Source: Tanypteryx hageni
Lineage: Eukaryota; Arthropoda; Insecta; Odonata; Petaluridae
Length of the DNA: 64,000 bases
Direction of reading: 5' to 3'
Assembly (NCBI GenBank): GCA_028673005.1
Contig: CM054115.1
Location: 108,826,672 to 108,890,671 of the forward strand
Numbering within the stretch: position 1 is the first letter of the stretch; each line of letters opens with the position of its first letter. The translations under genes were made by a program, and so were the position numbers. This document shows positions 1 to 10,000 of the stretch, piece by piece. The notes beneath the pieces are model-generated. The model was not told the origin of the DNA, made no database searches, and saw only the letters and a list, made by a program, of their open reading frames with translations.

Positions 1-2324
1 GTAAATAACATGGGACATTTGAATAAGGACATGGCAAGATTATGAAATTCTTGAATTTATAAAAATTAAGCTCTTACAGTAGAAGTGAATACGATTTTGA
101 AGATTTAGAAGAATTTTCCTACTACTAAAAGCGATTCTACTCCTTCTAATGTCTGAAATAACAATAGTGAAAGCAAACAGCCAATCAAAAGAAAATGGAA
201 AACTAAACTTAATAATAATGATTTTAATTGGAAAAGTCAAAATTATTTTTACAATTTTTATTTTATCATTTCTTATGTGTACAATAAATAATCTTAAATG
301 ATCAATTTTTACTTATTAATCGCTACTAAACAAAATGTTTATAAAATCTCAGTCCTTAAAGAGGTTACGTAAAATAACGTGTTGGAGAGATTCGCGGATA
401 TGGGAGACCATGCTCGCGAATACTGGATAGTGGTAGATAAAATTAACTCGCGGATACGTGAATTTGCAGAAACTCAGATCGTGGATAACTGGGGAGTAGT
501 GTATTTAAGCACTTTGTGAAATGTCACAACAACAAGATTTTCATTTAAATTTAGAAGTTACCTTAAATTATAGTTAATTTTTCACTGAACAATTACAAAA
601 ATGTCTTAAATTTCTAAAAGTTCCAGAAAATTCTTAAAAGTAAAATTTTGGAAGACTTGGCATATAATGTATCTCATAACATTTTTAACTTACTCCTACT
701 GACTAACAAGTTAAATATTTTTGACTTTAAATTTGCCTCAAAGTTTTAACATCTTCATATCTACTATGCTGGAAAAATCAGTTCTAACAAACCAAGCTCT
801 TCTAAGGAAGTTTTACATCTTCACATGTAGACACCATGAAAGAATGTGTATGTCACTTTGAGGTCCAATTGCACTCTCCTAAATGGGAAAATCCAGAAAT
901 GTTTACAATGCAAGAGAAAATAATACACTCAACTAAGTTTGGCAGAAATTCTAAATTGTTCCATATTTCATTTATTGTCTCTTTCTTTCTATAAAGATCT
1001 GTGTAGTACTATATTGTTGCACTCCTGTCACCAGGTGGTGAAATTTGTAGCTGCGTTTGGTCTGGTTTAGGGAGCCACCTGCAATTGGCCCTAGCCATTA
1101 GATTGGTTGGTGAAACACATGGAACCACAGGAGACAATGTAAATGGTGACCAGATAAAGAAAAGAGGTTCCATTGCTGTCAGTTGACAGTCAGATCTGGG
1201 AGTGTGAGAACGGCACTGCAGTTCCAGTTCGGCATGGAGTTTTTGGTGGTGGTGCGTATTACTGTGTTGTGTGAATCAGCAGAGCTGGTGGACTTGATTA
1301 AGTGCTATTCATGGATGGATAGTGGACTAGAGATTCATTTCATCTGTCAGTGATTTTTGCAGTATTTGTATGTCTCAGTGAACCTGCTGTCCTGGGACAG
1401 GACAATATTTTATAAAATAATTACAGTAGTTATATTGTATTAAATATCAAATTATATGCCTTCTATTTTATATGCTCCATAATAATAACCTTTGTGTACT
1501 TCAAACAGTGTTTCCTCCTACACTAAATACAAAGGGATCATGTCGTGTATTCTCAAAACTGAGATCTGGAAACCCTATGTTTAACGGACCAAAAACCTTG
1601 CTCATGCAGATCTGCAATGAGTGACACAATTGTAATATGTCCCACAGACCATGAGGGTCTACTACCATCTTGCCACAGAATCAGCAGTGAAAGGTTCCAT
1701 TTAAGCCCTAATTAAGCTAAGACCTGTGACACCGGTAAAATGCTTGAAAGCAGCCCTTCTGAAAGAACCATAAAAAATCTATACTCATGAAAACTATATG
1801 AAAACTGCCTATGTAAACTGCACGATATGTGATTTTCAAGTCTAGACAATAACATATTAAAATATCACTGCAGTATAAGTATTATCATTCTTCAAAATAT
1901 TTGATATTAGGTACTAGGGGGTATACACCTGCTCCCTTACGTAATGGGATTCAACCCTGTCTAACTCGCCTATTATTTTCAAACTAATAATTCATGAATT
2001 TCATTAATACTTGAAATATACAATACATTTTTATTATCTATTTTATGCCAATAATTAAAAGGGATGTGGTTTTTTAATAAATATGATATTTCACATGGAT
2101 TATGAAGTAATCATATGTGTACGTCATTGGTTGAAATCATAATTTGGTTTATGAATTTCCATTAAAAGTTTGAAATCAATGCTATTATAATCAAAAGATA
2201 TTCTTCTGGATGATGTGAGTTCAGGAAACATGTGACTGTAATGTAAAACAACCTTCCTGGTCAATTTGGTTTCTTCTTCTTGCATCCTATATTTTTCATC
2301 TCAGTTATAATTATTCTTCAGACT
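1..2324. other. Downstream intron/flank, mostly unassigned
   Basis: AT-rich sequence without a recognisable gene. A CG-containing patch at 350-500 looks like transposon end debris. The block 1000-1430 is richer in G+C than its surroundings, starts TGTTGCACTCC and ends ATAATTACA. That could be a solo LTR, but I find no convincing target duplication. The rest shows nothing I can name. Confidence 0.4.
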
Positions 2325-5300
2325 TCATATCATCATCATAGGTAGTCTGTCCGTAGACAGGTCCGTGATTATTCATGGTTAAACCTGGTTCTCCATATAC
2401 TCCTATTTTCCGCTGTCCTCTTTATATCTTGATAACTCTCTTTCCCTTTCAAATCGTCTATCAGCTGAAACCTTTTCCTGCCTCTTTCCCTTTTCCCATC
2501 TAGTTTTCCTTCTAACACGTCTTTAATCATACTCTCTCTCCTCAGGTAATGTCCAACCCAGTTAGCCTTCCTCTTTCTGATAGTCTGTATAATCATTCGC
2601 TTCTCTCCTATTCTTCGTAGCACTTCATCGTTTTTCATCCTATCTGTCCATTTTATCTTCAGCATTCTCCTCCAAGTCCACATTTCAAAGCTTTCTAAGT
2701 ATTTTATGTCATTTTTCCTTAGCGTCCATGTTTCTGCCCCATACAATGCTATACTCCATACGTAGCATTTTATCAACTTCTTGCGGATATCTTCCCTTAT
2801 ATTCCCTGTAAGTAGTTGTTTCTTTCTCCTGAAAGCCGCTTTTGCTTTTCCTATTCTAGTTTTGATCTCATCCGTACATTTTGCCTCTCGTGTTATGATA
2901 CTTCCAAGGTATTTATATTCTGAAACTTGTTCTAATGGCTTTCCCCCAATAGTTATGTTCAGATTCTCTTCTTTACCCGATATTCGAATGACCTTGGATT
3001 TTTCTGTATTTATTTCCATACCGTATTTTCTACCTGTTATCACTAGTCTATTTATCATTTTTTGTAGCTCCTCTTCCTTTCTTGCTAGAAGTACTTGATC
3101 ATCTGCGTATTTTACTGTTCTTATAATCCTTCCTCCAATTTTGAAATCCCCTGTGCCTTCTAAAGCTTCTTGCATTAGACTTTCTCCATATATATTGAAT
3201 AGGGTTGGCGATAGGCAGCAGCCTTGTCTTACTCCTCTACCGATATTTATTCCGCAGGTGTCCACATTCTCAAACCTGACCTTTACAACTTGATTCTCAT
3301 ATAGATTCCTAATCAGTCTCCTGTCTTTCCAGTCTACACCTATATCCTTTAATATCTTCATCAACTTTACCCAATTTACTCTATCAAAGGCCTTCTGCCA
3401 GTCTACGAAACATGCGCAGATATCTTGACTGTATTCTATTGCCCTTTCTGATATGATTCTAACTACTCCTATAGCATCTCTAGTTCCTCGTCCTTTTCTG
3501 AAACCGAATTGATCTTCCCCTATTATTTCTTCTGCCTTTTTCTCCAGCCTTTTATTAAGAATCCTCGTGATGATGTTCGATGTGTGTGACAGAAGGCTTA
3601 TAGTTCTGTAATCTTTACACTGCATTGCCTTTGGCTTCTTCTTTAGAGGGATCATTGTTACTTCTAGGAAATCCTGAGGCCACTCTCCCGTGTCGTAAAT
3701 CTTATTAATTAATTTCGTGATCGCTTTTAGTCCTTCTGATCCTATGACTTTAAGTATCTCAGCCGGTATTCCATCGCTGCCCGTGGCTTTCCCCTTCTTA
3801 AGTTCCACTATCGCTTTTTCTACTTCGCTCTCCATAATACTTGGTCCTAAGTTGTCTTCTTCAATGTTTTCCTCATTTTCCAGTTCTATTTTTGCCGCTC
3901 CTGTCTGTTTGCTGTATAATTCCTTAATGTATTCTTCCCATACCTGTGCTACATCCTTTGTTTCTGAGACTATCTTCCCATCCGTATTCATAATTCCTTT
4001 ACCACAAATTCCATTAGACTTCTTATCTTCTAATTCCAGTGCCTTAGCGTACATCATATCGTACCGTCCTAATTTCTCCATTTGTTCTATTTCATCACAT
4101 TTTCCTTTTAGCCAATTTTCTCTAGCTTTATCTGTTACCCTTCTCAACTCATTGTTTATACGCCTATAGTTGGCTCTACCTTCTTCACTGTTAACGTTTT
4201 TCCATTTTCGTCTCTCATCCATTTTCTCCAGCATTTCCTTCGTGATCCATGGTTTTCTGATTTTCTTCTCTTGTTTTCCAATCTCTTTATCCAAGGTATC
4301 CTTGATACTGGTTTTAATTTCATCCCATTCTATATCGACGGTCTTCGGTTTGTTTTCCAACTTTCTTAGGTTATCTTCCAACTTCATGCTGACTACATCC
4401 TGCCTTTCTTTCAGTTTTTCTAGGTCCCAGGTCTGTCTTTCTCTTCTCGTTTTTCTTATTTGTTTGAGCTTTGTACTCACGTCAAGTATTAGAAGGCTGT
4501 GATCTGAATCAATGTCTGCTCCTTGCAATACCTTGGCGTTCTTTATGCTGTTCCTAAATCTTTGTTTTACAAGGATGTAATCTATTTGGCATCTCATTCT
4601 ATCTCCTGGGCTTTTCCATGTGTATAACCTTCGTTTATGGTTTTTGAACCATGTATTAGTCACTACAAGGTCATTATTGATGCAGAATTCTACGAGTTTC
4701 TCCCCTCCTCGATTTCTCTTCCCAAGTCCGTATTGCCCGACAACATTTTCTTCCTGTCCTTCTCCGACTATGCTGTTCCAATCTCCCATTATTATGCAGT
4801 TTACCTTTCCTCTTCCGTCTTCTTCGTAAATTTCATTAATTTGCTCATAGATCTCATCTATTTCTTCATCGTCATGAGCTGACGTTGGCATATATACCTG
4901 GATTATCAGCATGTCCACTGGGACTGCTTTTAGCTTTATTGCCATCAGTCTATCGTTCGTTGCTATTATCTTTGTCACGCTTTTCATCATATCTTTCCTA
5001 AGTACCAGAGCTACTCCCCTTTCCCCACTATTTCCTCCAGAATAAACTACCGTGAATTCTTCCGAGTCGAACTGTCCTTCTCCTTCCCATCTAGTTTCGC
5101 TTAGCCCTATAATGTCAACTCTATTTCTTCTCATTTCTTCTTTCAAGTTCTCTAGCTTTCCTGCCTTTCTCATAGTTCTTACGTTCCAAGTCCCTATTCG
5201 TAATTTACTTTCGACAAATGTTTTCCTCAAGGCAGTCCCCGCCCGTAGATCCGATTGGGGGACTATTTTACCTCCGGATTGTTTTACCTCGAGAGAACTC

Positions 5301-5500
5301 ATATTGTCCAACCATATAATCTTTACTAGGGATTGTAATGTGGTAGTTTCCCTCTTGCTTTCCACATCGCAGTACTGTAGCCGTTCAAATCGTCCTGATC
5401 ACGCCTACAGCTGTATTGGATATAGACCCAACCAACATCATTTGTTTTCGGCTCTATACCATACTGACAGTACTGCTGCCTACTGCCAGGCACTGATGAT
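2325..5500 (-). mobile_element. RTE-clade LINE, near full length
   Basis: A single long ORF with AP endonuclease then reverse transcriptase, a very short 3' UTR and a TGATGATGAT-type 3' terminus (plus-strand ATCATCATCA at 2330-2340) are the hallmarks of RTE elements. The 5' leader runs to about 5500 and abuts an A-tract and a tRNA-like head. At least four decayed relatives are in the window (7.5, 28.7, 43.2 and 58.9 kb), sharing the C-terminal protein or the 3' UTR word ACCTGTCT. The uninterrupted ORF indicates a young copy. Confidence 0.9.
2369..5302 (-). CDS. RTE endonuclease/reverse transcriptase polyprotein
   Basis: The frame is open from 5365, but the codon there is GTG. The first ATG is at 5302 (NMSSLEVKQ), giving 977 residues. 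Counting from 5365: AP endonuclease starts LRIGTWNVRTM near residue 55, with SETRW, GDWN near 195 and SDHS near 287. Reverse transcriptase has CFVDWQKAFDRVNW near 650, GVRQGCCLSP and YADD near 753. The C-terminus has WTWRRMLKIKW and ANWVGHYLRR, shared by RTE elements. No stop or frameshift is visible, so it may encode active enzymes. The element nicks DNA and copies its RNA at the nick. Confidence 0.9.
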   Translation of the reverse strand: MSSLEVKQSGGKIVPQSDLRAGTALRKTFVESKLRIGTWNVRTMRKAGKLENLKEEMRRNRVDIIGLSETRWEGEGQFDSEEFTVVYSGGNSGERGVALVLRKDMMKSVTKIIATNDRLMAIKLKAVPVDMLIIQVYMPTSAHDDEEIDEIYEQINEIYEEDGRGKVNCIIMGDWNSIVGEGQEENVVGQYGLGKRNRGGEKLVEFCINNDLVVTNTWFKNHKRRLYTWKSPGDRMRCQIDYILVKQRFRNSIKNAKVLQGADIDSDHSLLILDVSTKLKQIRKTRRERQTWDLEKLKERQDVVSMKLEDNLRKLENKPKTVDIEWDEIKTSIKDTLDKEIGKQEKKIRKPWITKEMLEKMDERRKWKNVNSEEGRANYRRINNELRRVTDKARENWLKGKCDEIEQMEKLGRYDMMYAKALELEDKKSNGICGKGIMNTDGKIVSETKDVAQVWEEYIKELYSKQTGAAKIELENEENIEEDNLGPSIMESEVEKAIVELKKGKATGSDGIPAEILKVIGSEGLKAITKLINKIYDTGEWPQDFLEVTMIPLKKKPKAMQCKDYRTISLLSHTSNIITRILNKRLEKKAEEIIGEDQFGFRKGRGTRDAIGVVRIISERAIEYSQDICACFVDWQKAFDRVNWVKLMKILKDIGVDWKDRRLIRNLYENQVVKVRFENVDTCGINIGRGVRQGCCLSPTLFNIYGESLMQEALEGTGDFKIGGRIIRTVKYADDQVLLARKEEELQKMINRLVITGRKYGMEINTEKSKVIRISGKEENLNITIGGKPLEQVSEYKYLGSIITREAKCTDEIKTRIGKAKAAFRRKKQLLTGNIREDIRKKLIKCYVWSIALYGAETWTLRKNDIKYLESFEMWTWRRMLKIKWTDRMKNDEVLRRIGEKRMIIQTIRKRKANWVGHYLRRESMIKDVLEGKLDGKRERGRKRFQLIDDLKGKESYQDIKRTAENRSIWRTRFNHE

Positions 5501-5606
5501 AGTTTTTTTTTTTTTTTTATATAAATAAAACCTCCATTCGAGGGGTTTGAACCCCCGAACTTTGCAATAGAAAGCCGACACGCTAACCACTACACCACCA
5601 GTGCAT
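5501..5606 (-). repeat. tRNA-like SINE head with A-tract
   Basis: On the minus strand an A box (TAGTGGTTAGCGT) and B box (GGGTTCAAACCCC) are spaced as in a tRNA. The anticodon stem GCTTT/AAAGT closes a loop with a U33-like T. Acceptor stems do not pair, so this is a tRNA-derived pol III promoter rather than a working tRNA. A run of A follows at 5502-5518 and directly abuts the RTE 5' end. Confidence 0.65.
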
Positions 5607-6093
5607 ATATCAAAATGTAATTAATACATGTTTAAAATCATTATATGTTATACTTCTTAAGACACAATAAATGAAAATTTAATCATCAATGGATATTATC
5701 TAAGTTGCTGCAATCAGTCACTTTGATTAGAAGCTTCTTAGCACAATTGTTCATATGTTTTATATTTAGATGAATGTTTTAATGAAATGTTCAATCGATT
5801 TTTATGCTTCACACCTCTGTTTGATTGCATATTAACTGCAAATGTACTGAAATCCCAAGGCCAATGCTAGTAACGTTCGTAATGTTTTTGAAATGTTAAA
5901 AATTCAGAAAAACTTGAATATATACATTGAATGTGAAAAAATATGTATTAGATATTAAAGAATTGATGATAAAAATAAGAACTTCCATTCTTTTCCATGC
6001 AAAATAGTGAAAATCTCATATCATAGTCTGAATTGTAAGGGATTTGTAAATTTGTAAAAAGCATAGTTCTGCTAATCAGATTCCTGCCAATTA

Positions 6094-6666
6094 CAGTGGA
6101 ATCCCCATTTAACATTTGCCTGGTGGAGAAGTTTTTTGTACCTTAAATCAAGTAATATCTTAAATGGGGAGTCTAAAATTGAAAGATTAAATGGCAGTTT
6201 ATTGATATCAAATTATTATTAATAGAAACACAAATATTAAGAGTACAGATTAATTGAAAGGTAACCTTCCTGTCAAATTACAGGCTTTTTATCATTATAT
6301 ATAGTATGGAATAAACTACTCCATGTTGGAGTACATAGTTTCCAAATGTGTTCTTTGAGATCGACAAATTATAGTAAAATTTCATCCAAATTCATCCTGC
6401 GGTTCCTGTGTTGAAAAAGGGGCACATTGTAAAATATATGTAGGTCTTTGTGTAAAGTGGTCATTGTTGTAGTCCAATTTTAACCAAAATTGGAATCGGT
6501 TGACCAATTTTAGTAAAATTTCCCAATACCAAATTTCATCAAAATACGTCCAGCGGTTCCTGTCTAGGGACGAGAATTATGTCCCTTAAATGCGGGCAAT
6601 TCACAAAATCGATAAACGCTAAATCGGGTAATATAATACATTATTTATATGGGGGTTATTGCAGTG
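6094..6666. mobile_element. Possible Tigger/pogo MITE with internal repeat
   Basis: The left side TA then CAGTGGAATCCCCATTTAAC resembles Tigger-type termini. The right side, read in reverse, is CACTGCAATAACCCCCAT, an imperfect match. No TA duplication is visible at the right. The stretch 6350-6590 inside carries a separate repeat also found at 28.0 kb. Boundaries are uncertain. Confidence 0.4.
6360..6590 (+). repeat. Interspersed repeat family A, copy 1
   Basis: Shares an almost word-for-word block with 28030-28200, including CCAAAATTGGAATC and CCAATACCAAATTTCATC followed by CCAGCGGTTCC. This CAAATTTCAT plus CAGCGGTT signature recurs in arthropod interspersed repeats. No ORF. Confidence 0.6.
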
Positions 6667-6859
6667 GTTGGTTACTACAGTGTAAACATGTTAGACTTTT
6701 TTGCTTCCAATGAACTAACAGCAAAATATGTTATTTTTTCAGTGTATGTTATTTTTGAACACATTGCATGACTGTTAAACTAAATGAAATATACGTAATA
6801 ACATTTATGATGCAGGCTCAATAATAAAATTAATACAGTAACTGAAAGATTGTACTCAC

Positions 6860-7038
6860 CAAACTAATATTAAAATAAGGCCCTGTTTTTGGTTTCATCA
6901 CAAGGTCAAATAAGGCACACTGAGCACTGCGAACTCCCATTGGATTCAACACAGCAACTTTCTCACTTCCAGCTTTGGTAAATAGCATGTATTCTTCTAA
7001 TGGCTTCATCAAATCAGAATTTACTTCAACAATCAAAT
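6860..7038 (-). CDS. axo: Exon 16: laminin G end and start of C-terminal tail
   Basis: Reads NLIVEVNSDLMKPLEEYMLF then SAQCALFDLVMKP and GPYFNISL. The first part closes the laminin G (xVNxxxxKPLE); the rest is tail with one cysteine. Donor GTGAGT, acceptor CTCTAG; phase 1 in, phase 0 out. At least one more exon must follow below this position. Confidence 0.88.
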
Positions 7039-10000
7039 CTAGAGAAATATTATGGAGAAAAATAATACACAATGAAAATTCAAAACTAAATTTATAAAAA
7101 AATTAGATTTATATATATTTTAAGTGGAAGTGGGCAGTCATATTGCTAGAAGAAATGATCAGCATTGAACAACTAACATCACTGAATGGATCCCAATAAA
7201 TATCAAGAGACAGAAATGAAGACCAAAAGTCAGATAGAACAGAAAGATCATGAAGTTCTTATGGCCAAATTGGAGGAGGAGGGCAGATGATAGAGAAAAC
7301 TGGGATCGAAAAGGGCTGATGAAATATTCATTCATTCATTGTAATTCTACCTTCCAGTAAGTTTTAGGCAGATTCAACTCAATCTGTGCTATTCAAATCC
7401 TTTCTCTTCATGATCTCCTGCCCAATTCCTTCTTTTAATACATCTAATATACCTTTCCTCTTCCTACCTCTTTGCATATTTCCTAACATTAATCTATCAG
7501 CTTTCTCTGGATAGGAAAAAGAGAAAGATATGGGGAAAGGTTGAGCATATGGATAACTTTAAAGGGAAAGAAAGCTATCTAGACATGAAGAAGATTATGG
7601 AAAGCAGAAGTACGTGGAGAACCAGATTTAACCTAAAATAATCACCGACCTGTCTATGGTCAGACTACTTATTACATGATGATGATATATAAACATGCAC
7701 ACACACACACACTGACTGAAGTATTCAGCATTGCAAAGGGGATATTCAATATTCCATGCATGACAAATTGGAGAGTGTTAGCCTTATGGTTTCCTATAAG
7801 TTACTGATCTTGGATGTAGCAAAATGCTCTTGGACCACTTTCCCTTCATTAAGGTTAATTAAATCAAAACATTAACATTTACTGAACAATAAAATAACAA
7901 AAAAGCAACATTAATATCACTGTGATTCCATGTCCTTTATTTATTAACGGAGATTGTTTGTATCATCATGTATCCTGTTTACATTGATTGCTACAAGGAT
8001 GATTTTTATGGTCATAATTAAAAAACTAAATTCATCTCATTAGTCATAAAGCAGTATCCTAGTGGAGTCTAGCAATTAACCCACATTTTAGACTTTTCCA
8101 ATTTATTTCCTTGCATTTACACTGCTTTTTATTTTTGTAAGCAAAATTTGGCAGAAAATGGCAGCTTATAACTTTTACAATAAATTTATACACAGTAGAT
8201 ACAGCCTATATTTAAAGCAATCCAGAGAGAATATCTTATTCCGCTAATAAGGTAACATAATAGTTTCTACCAGAAAGAGACTGACTTCTTCCTTCTGGTG
8301 ATAAATTATTCCCAGGTTTAGGGGATGCATTTAGCTTCTTGTATATACTTGCAGAAAAGCACATTGTACAATTTTCAAATTAAGGTCATCAAAGATGTGC
8401 ACTGTACGTTGGTCCAGCAGCAGGAGGGTGTTGTGATCCTATTAGGCCATCTTCCTATCCACACGTAATATCCATTAAGGGAACAATTCCAATATTCCAA
8501 GCTCTTCCATTCACCTTGTAAATACATGGTAGGAGTTTTCAACAAGGCCTTTCAAATTTTCCGATTACAACAGGTTGAAACTTCTTTCTATCAATTAGAT
8601 TATAACAAAGCATTACAGTTAGTCTTTCTTTGCTCTTATTTCCTCCTCGGCATGTCTTCCTTTCCAGTATAAGCTTATACCTGAAGAGATAGTAGAAGAA
8701 TCCACAGTGACCTATATCAAAGGTATTCTTTGGTGTGAATTTTTGTAAGGTGGGCTTCACACACAGTCATCACATTTCTGCAGCCTTGATGTTCACTGAA
8801 GTAGAAAAGTTTTTTCAATGCTTCACATCACCAGGGCCAGCTCTAGGGGCGAGCACTTGAGACAGGCTCGGGGCGCCAAAATAAAAAACATTTGCTATAG
8901 TTCATTCTTAAAAAATCTAATACTTCAGCCCTAAAGAGCGCAATATATATAAAAATATCACATCGGTGACGAAATGAGTTGCCGGATTTCTCTTTTTACT
9001 CTTTTCAAGGCAAAAATTTCATCCCAATTTTCAGTTTGTTTTCGCATTAAAAATTAGAAAATGATCATATTATCATTTATAGCTATAAAAACCTTTAGAA
9101 AGTAATAAAATTGATCACGAGCACACTGACGGCACAGATTCGATTGTTCCCGGTAACGTTCCGTAACTAATATCAATCTTTTTAGTGATCGCTACATATG
9201 TATCGTTATGAAAGTGATTTGGTGAAACAATTTCTTCTGAAGTGGCAATAATAATCTGATTATGATGATTTCAATATAATAATGTGCAAAAATTTCAATA
9301 AAGATTATTAAAAATTCAAATTTTGAGATGACAATTGGCAAGCCTTCAGCTTGTTGTAATTTCAGTTTCTAGCGGCAGCTATGTAAAGTGTATACCGCTT
9401 GGGCAGCTTACGCACCCCTCGAAATCCCCAAGACAGAGTATCCTCACCATGTGTGCAATGATTGGGTGGGTAAATGTTGATAAAGGAAGTAATATATCGC
9501 ATCCGATGATGCGCTGGGTAATTCAGTGGATAGCCTTGGAGGGAAACCAGAAGATTGCAATTTGCTAGCTAATTCGGTGACCGGGTATGATCGAATCAGA
9601 GCCAACCTGATTAACTAACCTTTGTCGTACCCAAGAACCTCTAGCCCAGGGCTTCCCAAAGTGGTGCCTACGGGCGCCATGGCACCTGTCAAGGTTCGCT
9701 GTGGCGCTCGCCGAGGTTTATACAATTAATTAATTAATTACAATTACAATTAATAGTGTTGAGTGGTCACATAATACTGGAAAGTGCCAATCTAAAAAAA
9801 CTTTATGACTTTATCATATAGAATTTACATATAAATTCATACAATGATTCTAATCGCAATTTTTTCACCAACCTCTCGGAAGTGGCTCTTTCTTTCATTT
9901 TAGCTTTAATGTAATGTATCTCATTGAAGTAAATGGTGAATGGTTTAAAAAATATTTAAAAATTAATAACAATTATATTAACTGGTATAATGAATTTTGT

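Noticed and set aside
40..165. Possible terminal exon of the host gene on the minus strand (a good acceptor TTATTTCAG, then 15 codons and a stop)
   Set aside because: Phase fits, but there is no family similarity, no poly(A) signal in reach and about 6.7 kb of intron would separate it from exon 16.
2781..4502. Plus-strand ORFs over the RTE element
   Set aside because: Antisense shadows of the RTE coding strand; Ser/Phe-rich translations without motifs.
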